This document shows positions 29,684 through 40,418 of a stretch of 64,000 bases of DNA, one piece after another. The stretch is from Bradyrhizobium algeriense. Its GTDB lineage: Bacteria > Pseudomonadota > Alphaproteobacteria > Rhizobiales > Xanthobacteraceae. Within the stretch, counting starts at the first letter, position 1, and every line of letters starts with the position of its first letter. The position numbers were made by a program, and so were the translations under genes. The stretch lies in contig NZ_JAZHRV010000001.1 in NCBI RefSeq assembly GCF_036924595.1, positions 3,348,001-3,412,000 on the forward strand, in the 5' to 3' direction. Under the pieces are notes generated by a model, which searched no databases, was not told where the DNA came from, and saw nothing but the letters and a program-made list of their open reading frames with translations.

Positions 29684-29941
29684 GTCAATTATCCCGCAAA
29701 TGTCAGCGTTAAAGATGCGCTAGCAGAGGCACGCCACCAGTTCCAGATACCGGTTGGGCGATCCCCCAGGCCGTTAACCGCTTCAAATGGCCCCCACAGG
29801 CGAGGTTGCGAGGGGGGCGCTGCCACTTTATGATGCGTTTTCAACTCGGTGACGCTCTGTTGCGGAAGTCGATCCTGAACGGAATCGAATTTTCGCCGGG
29901 CACGACCCGGTTCCCCTCTCCTGCAAAAACAAGTTGGACCC

Positions 29942-31843
29942 ATGCTTCGAGGAATTCGGAAAGCCTCATCAAACTGGCTCGGCAAGATTGTCATGGCCAC
30001 CGTGATGGGCGTTTTGATTGTCAGTTTCGCAGTTTGGGGCATCGCCGACATCTTCAAGGGGTTCGGCCAGTCGTCGCTCGCCAAGGTTGGCAAGACCGAG
30101 ATTTCGACCGAGCAGTTCCGCCAGATCTACACGGAAAAGCTGCAGCAGCTCGGCCGCAGTTTCGGCCGCCCCCTGACCTCGGAGCAGGCCCGCGCCTTCG
30201 GGCTCGACCGGCAGGTGCTGCAACAGACCATCGCCGAAGCCGCGCTGGATGAGGAAGCCCGGCGCATGGGGCTCGCCCAGTCCCAGGAAGAAACCATGCG
30301 GTTGATCTACAGCGATCCGAATTTCAGGGGATTGGGCGGCAAGTTCGATCCCGCCCGCTTCCAGGCCACGATCCGGCAGTTCGGCTACACCGAGCAACGC
30401 TACCTCGCCGAACAGCGGCGCGTCGGGCTGCGCCGCCAGATCGTCGGCACCGTCTCGACCGGGGTGGAGCCGCCGAAGGTCCTGATCGAGGCCATGACCC
30501 GCTTCCAGAACGAACAGCGCTCGATCGAGTTCGTCAAACTCGACGCCGCGCAGGCCGGCACGATCGATCCCCCCTCGCCCGAGGCGCTGGCCGCCTATTT
30601 CGAGGAGCGCAAGACCCAGTTCCGCGCACCCGAATATCGCAAGCTGTCCTTTGTCGTGATAAGCCCCGAAGAGATCGGCAAATGGACCGAGGTCACCGAC
30701 GAGGACGCGAAGAAGGTCTTCGAACAAAATCGCGACCGGCTCGGCACGCCGGAGAGGCGCGAAGTGTCGCAGATCGTGTTTCCCAACGAAGGCGAAGCGC
30801 AGGCCGCGCGCAGCCGCATCACGTCGGGAATGTCGTTCGATGACCTCGCCAAAGAGCGCAATCTCAATCTGGCCGACGTCGACCTCGGCATGATCGCAAA
30901 GAGTGCGATCATCGATCCGGCGATTGCGGATGCGGCGTTCTCGCTGCCATCGGGTGAAATCAGCCAGCCCGTGCAGGGGCGGTTTGGCGTGGCGCTGGTC
31001 AAGGTCGGCAAGATCGAGCCGGGCACGACGCCGACCTTTGAAAGCGTTGCAGCCCAGATAAAGAAGGAACTCGCGACCGAACGCGCGCGCGCCAAGGTTA
31101 GCGAAATCCAGAACAAGATGGAAGACGAGCGCTCTGGCGGCGCCAATGTGGTGGAGGCTTCGCAGAAGCTCGGCCTGACCCCCGTCACGATCGAAGCCGT
31201 CGATCGCTCCGGCCGCACGCCCGACGGCCAGCCGGTGGCCAACATTCCGCGCGGCCTCGACGTGGTCTCGCAAGCCTTCAACAGCGATGTCGGCGTCGAT
31301 AATGAACCGATCCAGTTTGCCGGCGGCTATGTCTGGTACGACGTGCTCGGCATCACGCCCTCGCGCGAGCGCTCGCTCGACGAGGTTCGCAGCCAGGTCG
31401 AGGCGAAATGGCGCGAAGACCAGATTTCGAACAAGCTGCGCGCGAAGGCAACCGAGATGGTCCAGAAGCTCGAGCAAGGCGGCACGCTTGCCGAGGTCGC
31501 GGCTGCGGTCGGAGCGAAGGTCGAGACCGCGACCGGCTTCCGCCGCGACGCCTCGCTTTCAGGCGTCCCCTCGGCCGCCATCACGGCCGCGTTCCGCACG
31601 CCCAAGGACGGCGTCGGGCAGACGCCGGGTGCCGGTGGCAGCGAGTGGATCGTGTACCGCGTCACCGACGTGACCGTGCCGCCGGTCGACGCCGCCTCTG
31701 ACGAACTGAAGAAACTGAAGGACACGCTGCAGCGCGCTCTGACCGACGAACAGGTCGCGCAATACGTGACGAAGATCGAATCCGAGATCGGCACCTCCAT
31801 CAACCAGGCCGCCTTCGCGCAGGTGACGGGCGCTAACAACTGA
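29942..31843 (+). CDS. ppiD: PpiD-like periplasmic peptidyl-prolyl isomerase/chaperone
   Basis: A 633-residue membrane-anchored folding factor for exported proteins. It has an N-terminal anchor (residues 15-36, IVMATVMGVLIVSFAVWGIADI), a SurA-N-like chaperone domain (about 45-190), a parvulin-type rotamase-like domain (about 230-370: REVSQIVFPNEGEAQAARSR, LAKERNLNLADVDLGM, FSLPSGEISQPVQGRFGVAL) and a C-terminal chaperone region (about 380-633). The parvulin active site is weakly conserved, as in PpiD. It starts the plus-strand run leading into trpD. Confidence 0.88.
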   Translation: MLRGIRKASSNWLGKIVMATVMGVLIVSFAVWGIADIFKGFGQSSLAKVGKTEISTEQFRQIYTEKLQQLGRSFGRPLTSEQARAFGLDRQVLQQTIAEAALDEEARRMGLAQSQEETMRLIYSDPNFRGLGGKFDPARFQATIRQFGYTEQRYLAEQRRVGLRRQIVGTVSTGVEPPKVLIEAMTRFQNEQRSIEFVKLDAAQAGTIDPPSPEALAAYFEERKTQFRAPEYRKLSFVVISPEEIGKWTEVTDEDAKKVFEQNRDRLGTPERREVSQIVFPNEGEAQAARSRITSGMSFDDLAKERNLNLADVDLGMIAKSAIIDPAIADAAFSLPSGEISQPVQGRFGVALVKVGKIEPGTTPTFESVAAQIKKELATERARAKVSEIQNKMEDERSGGANVVEASQKLGLTPVTIEAVDRSGRTPDGQPVANIPRGLDVVSQAFNSDVGVDNEPIQFAGGYVWYDVLGITPSRERSLDEVRSQVEAKWREDQISNKLRAKATEMVQKLEQGGTLAEVAAAVGAKVETATGFRRDASLSGVPSAAITAAFRTPKDGVGQTPGAGGSEWIVYRVTDVTVPPVDAASDELKKLKDTLQRALTDEQVAQYVTKIESEIGTSINQAAFAQVTGANN

Positions 31844-31918
31844 GCATGATCGGCCAAGACCAGTCCAAGGTTTGCGCCGGTCTTGCTAAGACGACACCCA
31901 ATCCTGAAAGCCCAAGCG

Positions 31919-32932
<1,014 letters not shown>

Positions 32933-32949
32933 TCCGAGGGGCGCCAGAG

Positions 32950-33771
32950 ATGTCCGATATCCTGACCAAGATCAAGGCTTACAAGCGCGAGGAAATCGCC
33001 GCCGCCAAGCGGGCGCATCCGTTGTCCGAGGTCGACGCCCGCGCCAAGACAGCATCGCCGCCGCGCGGCTTTCTGCGCGCGATCCGCGACAAGCTGGCAC
33101 GCGGCGACTATGCGCTGATCGCGGAAGTGAAGAAGGCCTCGCCCTCGAAGGGACTGATCCGCGCCGATTTCGATCCTCCGGCGCTGGCAAAGGCCTACGA
33201 GGCCGGCGGCGCAGCGTGCCTGTCGGTGCTGACGGACGCGCCCTCGTTCCAGGGCCATCTCGACTTCATGGTGGCCGCGCGCGCGGCGACCGGCCTGCCG
33301 GTACTGCGCAAGGACTTTTTGTTCGACACCTATCAGGTGGTGGAAGCCCGCGCCCATGGCGCAGACTGCATCCTGATCATCATGGCCTCGCTCGACGATG
33401 CTACCGCCAGGGATCTGGAGGACGCAGCGATCGCGCTTGGCATGGACGTGCTGATCGAAATCCACGACCCGGCCGAACTCGATCGCGCGCTAAAGCTTCG
33501 CTCGCCGATGATCGGCGTCAACAACCGCAACTTACGGACCTTCGAGACCACGCTGGCGACCAGCGAGGCGCTGGCGCCGCTGATCCCGCGCGATCGCCTG
33601 ATGGTCGGCGAAAGCGGCATCTTTGCGCCTGCGGATCTGGCGCGGCTCGAGCGCGTCGGCATGTCGACCTTCCTGGTCGGCGAAAGCCTGATGCGGCAGG
33701 CTGACGTGACGGCGGCAACCCGCGCGCTGCTGACGCGGGTCAATACGCCGCGTGCGACCGGGACCGATTGA
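32950..33771 (+). CDS. trpC: Indole-3-glycerol phosphate synthase
   Basis: Closes the indole ring from the carboxyphenylamino-deoxyribulose phosphate. The 273-residue TIM barrel shows [17 protein letters not shown] at the start, [22 protein letters not shown] (catalytic Lys and substrate loop), [45 protein letters not shown] and [17 protein letters not shown]. It is not fused to trpF. ATG 32950 follows AGAG and moaC starts three bases after its stop, so trpD-trpC-moaC form an operon. Confidence 0.96.
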   Translation: MSDILTKIKAYKREEIAAAKRAHPLSEVDARAKTASPPRGFLRAIRDKLARGDYALIAEVKKASPSKGLIRADFDPPALAKAYEAGGAACLSVLTDAPSFQGHLDFMVAARAATGLPVLRKDFLFDTYQVVEARAHGADCILIIMASLDDATARDLEDAAIALGMDVLIEIHDPAELDRALKLRSPMIGVNNRNLRTFETTLATSEALAPLIPRDRLMVGESGIFAPADLARLERVGMSTFLVGESLMRQADVTAATRALLTRVNTPRATGTD

Positions 33772-33774
33772 GAG

Positions 33775-34293
33775 ATGGCCGGCAAGGCTTCCAAGGACAA
33801 GGCTTCCAAAGGCGGCTCCGCCCTCACCCATATCGATGCGTCGGGCGAAGCGCGGATGGTCGACGTCTCGGCCAAGGCAGCGACCGAGCGCACGGCGGTG
33901 GCCGAGGGACGCGTGGTCATGGACAAGGCGACGCTCGATCTGATCGTCTCCGGCAACGCCAAGAAGGGCGACGTGCTGGGCGCGGCCCGCATCGCCGGCA
34001 TCATGGCGGCCAAGCGCACCTCGGAACTGATCCCGCTGTGCCATCCGCTGGCGCTGTCGAAGGTGACGCTCGACATCACGCCCGACAGGAAACTGCCCGG
34101 CTGCATCGTCCGCGCCACCGTCAAGGTCACCGGCCCGACCGGGGTCGAGATGGAAGCGCTGACCGCGGTGTCGGTCGCCTGCCTCACGATCTACGATATG
34201 ATCAAGGCGGTCGAACGCGGCGTTCGCATCGAAGGCATCCATCTCGTCGAGAAGATCGGCGGCAAGTCCGGCCATTATCGCGCGGAGCGGTGA
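33775..34293 (+). CDS. moaC: Cyclic pyranopterin monophosphate synthase
   Basis: Converts the 3',8-cyclo-GTP product of MoaA to cyclic pyranopterin monophosphate in molybdenum cofactor synthesis. The 172 residues include [43 protein letters not shown] (active-site Lys/His) and [24 protein letters not shown] Lys/Ser-rich N-terminal extension of about 20 residues precedes the usual start; ATG 33826-area alternatives lack a ribosome site, so 33775 (GAGAG upstream) is kept. Coupling to trpC is a frequent alphaproteobacterial arrangement. Confidence 0.95.
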   Translation: MAGKASKDKASKGGSALTHIDASGEARMVDVSAKAATERTAVAEGRVVMDKATLDLIVSGNAKKGDVLGAARIAGIMAAKRTSELIPLCHPLALSKVTLDITPDRKLPGCIVRATVKVTGPTGVEMEALTAVSVACLTIYDMIKAVERGVRIEGIHLVEKIGGKSGHYRAER

Positions 34294-34402
34294 GCCCCGG
34301 CGACCGGATCCCCGTCGTCACGCTTGTGTGACCGGCGCGGCGAGGAATGCGCTCCGGGCGCGCGGGGTTGTTTCCTTCGGGACCTTCACAAGGAGGAATC
34401 CG

Positions 34403-34681
34403 ATGTCGAGATACAGGCTTGTGGGCGCCGCGGCTGCGTTGGCTGTGATGACGGCACCCGCCATCGCACAGCAAGTCATCTCCGAACCCGGCTATTGCGC
34501 GTTCTTCTATCCGAACGCCAACTGCCAGAACAAGGGTCCGGGCAACCCCTACACCGATCCGCGGCGGTTCAACCAAGGTTACCCCCAAGGTTACCCCCAA
34601 GACTACGCCCTGCCGGACAGCGGCCAGATGGTCGGCATCGCGAGGAAACGCACGCACAGATCCACGACACGCATGCAGTGA
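34403..34681 (+). CDS. Small secreted protein, unidentified
   Basis: A 92-residue protein with a signal peptide (residues 1-22, LVGAAAALAVMTAPAIAQQ) and a mature part with two cysteines (GYCAFFYPNANCQN) and a GYPQGYPQDY tandem motif. ATG 34403 has the strong ribosome site AAGGAGG at 34390-34396. Possibly a small envelope or periplasmic protein; no function is known to me. The repeated CCAAGGTTACCC at 34576-34598 is a recent internal duplication of 12 bases. Confidence 0.65.
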   Translation: MSRYRLVGAAAALAVMTAPAIAQQVISEPGYCAFFYPNANCQNKGPGNPYTDPRRFNQGYPQGYPQDYALPDSGQMVGIARKRTHRSTTRMQ

Positions 34682-34946
34682 CGGCTCCGGATCTAACGAG
34701 GCCGGCACGCCCGCACACTTCCGATCGGCGGACCGCGAGCAGGCGGTGCGCCGATTTTTTCCTGGTTGCACCTTGCCGGTTCCATGCTCCCCTGTGGTTG
34801 CCGACGGAACCCGCCACCACCGAGTAACGCTTCATTAACCAGACTTCCTAACGTCAATTCCATATCGGCGCGATATCGAAGTCATGGGCCGGGGGTGGGA
34901 GAACTCCGATTCCGGAAGTTCATTTTCTCGGCAGCGATCACGCTCA

Positions 34947-37679
34947 ATGGTTTCGACCGGTACAACATCCTTCAGGATTGCGTCCGCCTTCCGCGGCGGC
35001 CCGATCCGCTGGTTGATCCTGGGCGGCACACTCCTGATCGCCGCCATCGCGATCGGCGCGACCGTCATGGCCGGTAATTTCCGCGAGCGCGCGCTGCGCA
35101 GCAGCGAACGCGAGCTGGAAAACACCGTGCTGCTGCTGGCAGGCCATTTCGACCAGCAGCTCGAAGACTTCCAGGTCGTGCAGAAGGACCTGATCGCGTT
35201 CATGCGTTCCAGCGGGATCGCGACGCCCGAGAACTACAAGCGCCGCATGTCCGGCCATGACATCCATCTGATGCTGAAATCCAAGATCGACGCATTGTCC
35301 TATGTCGGCGGCGTCAACGTCTTCGACGCCGAAGGCAATTTGATCAACGCATCGGCCGCCTGGCCGGTGCCGCCGGTCAACTCGGCGGACCGTGCTTTCT
35401 TCAGGACCTTCAAGTCGAGCGCGCAATCGCCGGAGATGCTGATCGAGCCGGTTTACAGCCGCGTCACCGGCGTCTGGACCACGGTGATCGCGCGCAAGGT
35501 CACCGGGCCGAAGGGCGAATTCCTCGGCCTCATCGGCCGGGGCATCGAACCCGTCAACTTCGAGAAGTTCTTTGCGACCGTAGCGCTCGGACCCGGCGCC
35601 TCCATCGCCATGTTCCACAGCGACGGCACGCTGCTCGCCCGTTATCCGCACGTGGCTGATATGATCGGCAAGAACTTCAAGACCGGCCCGGCCGCCCAGC
35701 GGCAGGTGTTCGAGCTGGCCCACAGCACTTCGCGCCTCGCCAGCCCGATAGACGGTGAGGACCGGCTGATCTCGTCGCGCACGCTGACGAATTTCCCGAT
35801 CGTGATCGTCGCTTCAACCGCGACATCGGCTGCACTGGCCGACTGGCGCGAGCAGATCGCAATCCTGATCACGGTCACCGGGCTTTCGGTGCTCGCGATC
35901 GCCGCACTACTGCTTCTCGTGGTCCGCAAGCTGTCGCATCAGCACCGCACGTCGAAGCAGCGGCTGTCGCTGGAGAAGCAGCGCCTCGACACCGCCGTCA
36001 ACAACATGACGCAAGGCTTGCTGCTGTTCGATGCGAAGCAGCGGCTCATCATCTGCAACAAGCGGTATCTCGAGATGTACGGCCTCTCGGCCGACGTGGT
36101 GAAGCCGGGTTGCAGCTTCCGCGAGGTGATCGCCCACCGTAAGGAGACCGGCTCGTTCGTCGGCGACATCGGTCAATACGTCGAGATGGTGCTGCGCGAC
36201 ATCTCGCACCGCAACGCCATGATCATATCGACGCCCGACGGACGCTCGATCCAGGTCGTCAACGAGCCGGTGGCGGACGGCGGATGGCTGGCGACCCATG
36301 AAGACATTACCGAGCGCCGCCGCGCCGAGGAGCGCATCACCCACCTCGCCCATTACGACGCGCTGACCGACCTGCCGAACCGCACGCTGTTCCACGAATG
36401 GCTCAAGCGCGAACTGTCCCACGCCGCGCCGGACTGGCAACTGGCGGTGCTTTATATCGACATCGACGAATTCAAGAGCGTCAACGACTCGCTCGGCCAC
36501 ATGATCGGCGACGAGCTTTTGAAATCGGTCGCGTCGAGCCTTGCCGCCTGCGCGCGCAAGACCGACTTCGTGGCCCGGCTCGGCGGCGACGAGTTCGCCA
36601 TCGTTCAGACCGGGATCGAGGATACCGACGACGTGATGAAGCTGGTCAGCCGCATCTTCGAGGCGATCCGCTCGCCCTATCAATGCCTCGGCCATCAGGT
36701 GACCACCGACGCCAGTATCGGCATCGCGCTGGCGCCGCGCGACGGTTCCGATATCGACCGGATCCTGAAGAACGCGGACCTGGCGATGTATGCGGCCAAG
36801 GCCGCCGGCCGCCGCACCTATCGCTTCTTCGAAACGGACATGGAGGCCGAGGTCCGCGCCCGCCGCAGCCTGGAAATAGACCTGCGCCAGGCGCTCGTCG
36901 ACGGCGGCTTCGAGGTCTATTACCAGCCCTGCCTCGACCTGCAGACCAACGCGATCACCGGCTGCGAGGCACTGGTGCGTTGGCGCCATCCGCAGCGCGG
37001 CATGATTTCGCCCGCCGAGTTCATCCCGCTTGCCGAGGACACCGGCCTGATCAATCGGCTCGGCGAGTGGGTGCTGACCACCGCATGCAAGGAAGCCGTG
37101 AGCTGGCCCGGCAATATCAGGCTCGCGGTCAACGTCTCGCCGGTTCAATTCAGAAGCGGCACGCTGGCGCTGAAGGTGATGGCTGCGCTGGCCGAATCGG
37201 GCCTTGCCGCGAGCCGGCTGGAGCTCGAGATCACCGAAGCAGTCTTGATCCGCGACGACGAGGCGGCGCTTGCCGTTCTGCACGACCTCCGCGCCATCGG
37301 GGTCCGCATTGCGCTGGACGATTTCGGCACCGGCTATTCCTCGCTGAGCTACCTGCAGCGTTTTCCGTTCGACAAGATCAAGATCGACCGCTGCTTCATC
37401 ACCGATATCGCCGAGCCGGACGGATCGTCCAGCATCGTGCAGGCCGTGGTGACCATCGCCGCCGACCGCCACATGACGACGACGGCCGAAGGCGTCGAGA
37501 CCGAGGCGCAACGCGAACTGCTGCGCGAACTCGGCTGTTCGGAAATGCAGGGCTACCTGTTCAGCCCGCCGAAGCCGGCGGCCGACATCAGGCCGCTGCT
37601 GTTTGCGGATCGGCAGGGCCCGGAGGCGGCGCGGGTGAACCGGTCGCGCAGACGCAAGCCGGTGGCGCGGACGGCGTGA
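34947..37679 (+). CDS. Membrane c-di-GMP turnover protein: dCache-PAS-GGDEF-EAL
   Basis: A 910-residue signalling protein. Counting from 34947: a transmembrane helix (about 20-40, WLILGGTLLIAAIAIGATVM), a periplasmic dCache-like sensor (about 50-300), a second helix (about 310-332, IAILITVTGLSVLAIAALLL), a PAS domain (about 365-465, MTQGLLLFDAKQRLIICNKRY), GGDEF (DIDEFKSVNDSLGH, RLGGDEFAIVQ intact) and EAL (CEALVRWRHP, ELEITEAVLI, ALDDFGTGYSSLSYL intact). It may both make and break c-di-GMP. An in-frame ATG at 34884 adds 21 residues; the later start is preferred because the extension is unlike a membrane-protein N-terminus. Confidence 0.92.
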   Translation: MVSTGTTSFRIASAFRGGPIRWLILGGTLLIAAIAIGATVMAGNFRERALRSSERELENTVLLLAGHFDQQLEDFQVVQKDLIAFMRSSGIATPENYKRRMSGHDIHLMLKSKIDALSYVGGVNVFDAEGNLINASAAWPVPPVNSADRAFFRTFKSSAQSPEMLIEPVYSRVTGVWTTVIARKVTGPKGEFLGLIGRGIEPVNFEKFFATVALGPGASIAMFHSDGTLLARYPHVADMIGKNFKTGPAAQRQVFELAHSTSRLASPIDGEDRLISSRTLTNFPIVIVASTATSAALADWREQIAILITVTGLSVLAIAALLLLVVRKLSHQHRTSKQRLSLEKQRLDTAVNNMTQGLLLFDAKQRLIICNKRYLEMYGLSADVVKPGCSFREVIAHRKETGSFVGDIGQYVEMVLRDISHRNAMIISTPDGRSIQVVNEPVADGGWLATHEDITERRRAEERITHLAHYDALTDLPNRTLFHEWLKRELSHAAPDWQLAVLYIDIDEFKSVNDSLGHMIGDELLKSVASSLAACARKTDFVARLGGDEFAIVQTGIEDTDDVMKLVSRIFEAIRSPYQCLGHQVTTDASIGIALAPRDGSDIDRILKNADLAMYAAKAAGRRTYRFFETDMEAEVRARRSLEIDLRQALVDGGFEVYYQPCLDLQTNAITGCEALVRWRHPQRGMISPAEFIPLAEDTGLINRLGEWVLTTACKEAVSWPGNIRLAVNVSPVQFRSGTLALKVMAALAESGLAASRLELEITEAVLIRDDEAALAVLHDLRAIGVRIALDDFGTGYSSLSYLQRFPFDKIKIDRCFITDIAEPDGSSSIVQAVVTIAADRHMTTTAEGVETEAQRELLRELGCSEMQGYLFSPPKPAADIRPLLFADRQGPEAARVNRSRRRKPVARTA

Positions 37680-37737
37680 AGTACAGGACGCATGTCGGGG
37701 CCGCTTTGCAAGCTCTCTCATGCAACCTGGTCTCGGT

Positions 37738-37953
37738 CTAGGAGACAGATTTCTGATCACGATCATCCGAATACTCGACAAACTTCTTGTAGACCCAGCG
37801 CCCTCCACGGTTGCGCCGCCATACCATTCCCCAGACGAGCCGACCGGTAATCGATCGCCTCGGAATGATTATCCGCCAGAGATGCCAGGCATCGGACCAC
37901 GCCTGACCCAGATCCGAACGGGCGGCAGAATGAGTATCGCTGCTGTTGGCCAT
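37738..37953 (-). CDS. Small basic hypothetical protein, 71 residues
   Basis: MANSSDTHSAARSDLGQAW, then WHLWRIIIPRRSITGRLVWG and WRRNRGGRWVYKKFVEY. The Trp/Arg-rich central part with regular spacing and coherent composition suggests a real, conserved small protein rather than chance. No transmembrane helix and no known domain. It is convergent with the GGDEF-EAL gene. An alternative reading is chance ORF in a spacer. Confidence 0.5.
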   Translation of the reverse strand: MANSSDTHSAARSDLGQAWSDAWHLWRIIIPRRSITGRLVWGMVWRRNRGGRWVYKKFVEYSDDRDQKSVS

Positions 37954-38005
37954 TGGTGATACGCGATATCCGAAGATGCTGAACCGGGCGCCGCGGCAAC
38001 GGGCG

Positions 38006-38038
38006 TGGCAGGCAGCGGCGAAAAGCCGCCGCCTGCCA
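38006..38038 (-). terminator. Hairpin just past the DegP stop
   Basis: TGGCAGGCAGCGGC (38006-38019) faces GCCGCCGCCTGCCA (38025-38038) around GAAAA, giving a strong 14-bp stem with one mismatch. It begins 11 bases after the degP stop on the minus strand; no T-run follows on that strand. Confidence 0.5.
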
Positions 38039-38048
38039 TTTGAGTTGC

Positions 38049-39602
38049 CTAGCCGTTTGCGAGCGGCACGGCGACATAATGGGACCCGTCGCCCGAGCGA
38101 AGCCGCATCAGCACACTGCTCTTCTTGTCGGCGCGCGCAGCTTCAAGCGCGGCGCCAACGTCGCCGGGCTTCGCGACGTTCTTTCCGGCAATCTCCAGAA
38201 TAACGTCGCCCTTCTTGACCCCGCGATTGGCAGCCGCGCTTTTCGGTTCGACCTTCGTGATGACGACGCCTTCCTTAGCCGCACCGTCTACCTTGCCCGC
38301 CGGAGCAACCGTAAGGCCTAGCTGCGCAACGTCGGTACCATTGCCCGACCCTTTGCCCTCGCCTTCACTGTCGGCCTTGGCTTGCCGATCATTCGGCAAC
38401 TGGCCAAGGGTCAGGCTGACGACCTTGCTCTTGCCATTGCGCAGAACGTCCAGCTTGACTGTGCTGCCAGGTGCGAAGCCGCCGATGATGCGGGCGAGTT
38501 CGCGGGCATCCTTGACCGACTGGCCATTTACCGCAGTGATGATGTCGCCCGCTTCGACGCCGGCCTTTGCTGCAGGTCCGTCCTTCTGCGGGTCAGCTAC
38601 CAACGCACCCTGCGCTTGCTTCAAGCCCATGCCGTCGGCGATATCTTGGGTTACCGGCTGAACCTGAACACCGATCCAGCCGCGGCTGACGTTACCCTTG
38701 TCCTTCAGCTGGGCGATCACGTTCTTTACAGTCGCCGCCGGAATCGAAAATGCAATGCCGACGCTGCCGCCGGATGGCGAATAGATCGCGGTATTTACGC
38801 CGACGACCTCACCCTGCATATTGAAGGTCGGGCCGCCCGAATTGCCCTTGTTGACGGGCGCGTCGATCTGGATGAAATCGTCGTAAGGGCCGCTTCCGAT
38901 GTCACGGCCGCGGGCCGAAACGATACCGGCGGTTACGGTGCCACCCAGGCCAAACGGGTTGCCGACTGCAAGCACCCAATCGCCAATCCTGGCCTTGCCC
39001 GCCGAAAGCTTCGCAAACGAAAAATCTGAATTGCCTTCGACCTTGATCAAGGCAAGGTCTGTCCGGGGATCCGTCCCGACGACCTTCGCGGTGTAGGTCT
39101 TTCCGGCGTCCGTCGTTACCTCGACCTTGTCGGCACCTTCAACGACATGGTTGTTGGTCACCGCGTATCCATCGGACGAAATGAAGAACCCGGAACCTTG
39201 TCCCATCGTGCCATGCCGGCCGTTGCGCTCGGGATTTTGAAATTCGCCGTTCGGGCCGCCGAACTGACGAAAGAAGCGCTCCATGGGCGAGCCCTGTTCG
39301 TCGACGTCGTCCTTGTTGCTGGCGTCAGCGGCCTTGTCCTTCATCGTGACCTTGACCGAGATCACCGACGGCTTCACCCGCTCCACCACATCGGCAAAAC
39401 CAAGGGGCTGCTGGGTGGCGCCCGATGCGGCGTTAGCAGCCTGGGCATGGGCGGCGCTGCCAAGGATATCAATGCGATCGGGCGACGCGCTGAAGCCATA
39501 CATCGCAAGCCCGGTCACGACCGATGCCATCAATGCCACTTTTCGTGCCGAGAACAGGGAGCGCTTCCGCTGCCCGTGAGAAACAAGGTTACGTTGGTCC
39601 AT
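38049..39602 (-). CDS. degP: DegP/HtrA family periplasmic serine protease
   Basis: A 517-residue Do-family protease-chaperone for misfolded envelope proteins. It has a signal/anchor segment (about 20-38, ARKVALMASVVTGLAMYGF), then the trypsin-like domain with the catalytic triad His152 (TNNHVVEG), Asp182 (RTDLALIKV) and Ser256 (NKGNSGGP), followed by two PDZ domains (about 305-400 and 425-515). ATG 39602 is chosen over the upstream open frame because the signal peptide begins there and GGAG lies about 10 bases upstream. It stands alone. Confidence 0.95.
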   Translation of the reverse strand: MDQRNLVSHGQRKRSLFSARKVALMASVVTGLAMYGFSASPDRIDILGSAAHAQAANAASGATQQPLGFADVVERVKPSVISVKVTMKDKAADASNKDDVDEQGSPMERFFRQFGGPNGEFQNPERNGRHGTMGQGSGFFISSDGYAVTNNHVVEGADKVEVTTDAGKTYTAKVVGTDPRTDLALIKVEGNSDFSFAKLSAGKARIGDWVLAVGNPFGLGGTVTAGIVSARGRDIGSGPYDDFIQIDAPVNKGNSGGPTFNMQGEVVGVNTAIYSPSGGSVGIAFSIPAATVKNVIAQLKDKGNVSRGWIGVQVQPVTQDIADGMGLKQAQGALVADPQKDGPAAKAGVEAGDIITAVNGQSVKDARELARIIGGFAPGSTVKLDVLRNGKSKVVSLTLGQLPNDRQAKADSEGEGKGSGNGTDVAQLGLTVAPAGKVDGAAKEGVVITKVEPKSAAANRGVKKGDVILEIAGKNVAKPGDVGAALEAARADKKSSVLMRLRSGDGSHYVAVPLANG

Positions 39603-39753
39603 CACAAAAAATCTCCAGGATGATGATTGAGCGCAAAGCCGCACGCCGCCGTAGATGGGGTTTCCCGCATTACACGATGCTGGCTTGGGAATTAATGTTT
39701 GGAAATGAACTTCCAAAATCGCCTGGCAGCCGGCGTAAAGTTTTCGAGCGACG

Positions 39754-39898
39754 TTGTTATGGTCATTGCGAGCCACCCCATTCCTCGCTGAGCAAAGAAA
39801 GAACGGATCGCTTCCTTTCGCTCTTCGAATTACGGCGGACAAATCGTCGCCTGCGCTTCCTTGCGCAAACGCTTCGCGTTTGTCGTAGGCAATGACGC
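39754..39898. repeat. Dispersed repeat, family E, copy 2 (inverted relative to copy 1)
   Basis: 39859-39896 matches the reverse complement of 12126-12163 at 37 of 38 positions, including the palindrome AAACGCTTCGCGTTT. The rest of the block (GTCATTGCGAGCC...GCTTCC) resembles its ends. It lies in the 600-base stretch 39603-40210 upstream of degP, where I see no gene. Confidence 0.75.
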
Positions 39899-40210
39899 GG
39901 AGAGTTCTCCGATTCAATTTTCAAACAGCCGAGAGGACATGCGTCCGCATTCCCGCGGTGGGAAGGCCCCGGGACGCTTAAGCGACGAGGCGGCGGATTA
40001 CGCCTTCGGCTAATCCGTCCTGCGGTCCTGTAACTCGTCGTTCAATTGTGAAATGGCACACAGACAGGAGTCGTTCGGTCTGGTTGTGTTAGTTGGTTGG
40101 TCGCCCTCGGTCGGCTTGGCCAGGAGCGCGTCACGCGGTCTCGAGAGCGGTTGCGCTATCAAGCATGCAACTCAGCTACGGGCCGCATATTTTCGTTTAG
40201 GAGAATCGTC

Positions 40211-40282
40211 ATGCGCGGTTTCAATCGCACGGCCACTGTGATGTGCGCCTCTCTTATTCTCGAGTCCACCTTGAGCGGGTGA
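40211..40282 (+). CDS. Tiny ORF (23 residues) with a strong ribosome site and a TGA in lipobox position
   Basis: The frame reads MRGFNRTATVMCASLILE then STLSG and stops at TGA 40280-40282. AGGAGA lies just upstream (40199-40204). The N-terminus looks like a lipoprotein signal peptide (basic, hydrophobic, LSG) and the stop is a single base from TGC, which would create the lipobox LSGC and continue eight residues to TAA. It may be a decayed entericidin-like lipoprotein. Low confidence as a functional gene. Confidence 0.3.
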   Translation: MRGFNRTATVMCASLILESTLSG

Positions 40283-40330
40283 ACCAAAGGTTTCGCGTGC
40301 GCTGAATAACCGCGTACAGGGATTTTCTGG

Positions 40331-40370
40331 GCCCCGCCGGCGACGGACGGGGCTTTTCTATTTATTTTTT
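40331..40370 (+). terminator. Rho-independent terminator
   Basis: GCCCCG (40331-40336) pairs with CGGGGC (40348-40353) around CCGGCGACGGA, followed by TTTTCTATTTATTTTTT. This is a clear intrinsic terminator, downstream of the 23-residue ORF, showing that the ORF region is or was transcribed. Confidence 0.75.
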
Positions 40371-40418
40371 CTGCCCACGGCTGCCGGCGGTGCCCCTGTG
40401 AAGAAGGACGCAGGGGTC

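Noticed and set aside
29969..31477. 502-residue minus-strand open frame
   Set aside because: Antisense to the PpiD-like gene; repeated Leu/Asp/Arg runs without domains.
35907..37808. 633-residue minus-strand open frame
   Set aside because: Antisense to the GGDEF-EAL gene, which keeps intact GGDEF and EAL motifs.
39603..39720. Heat-shock or ECF promoter for degP
   Set aside because: CCCATCT resembles a heat-shock -10, but no CTTG-like -35 lies at the right distance, and no GGAAC-type ECF element fits.
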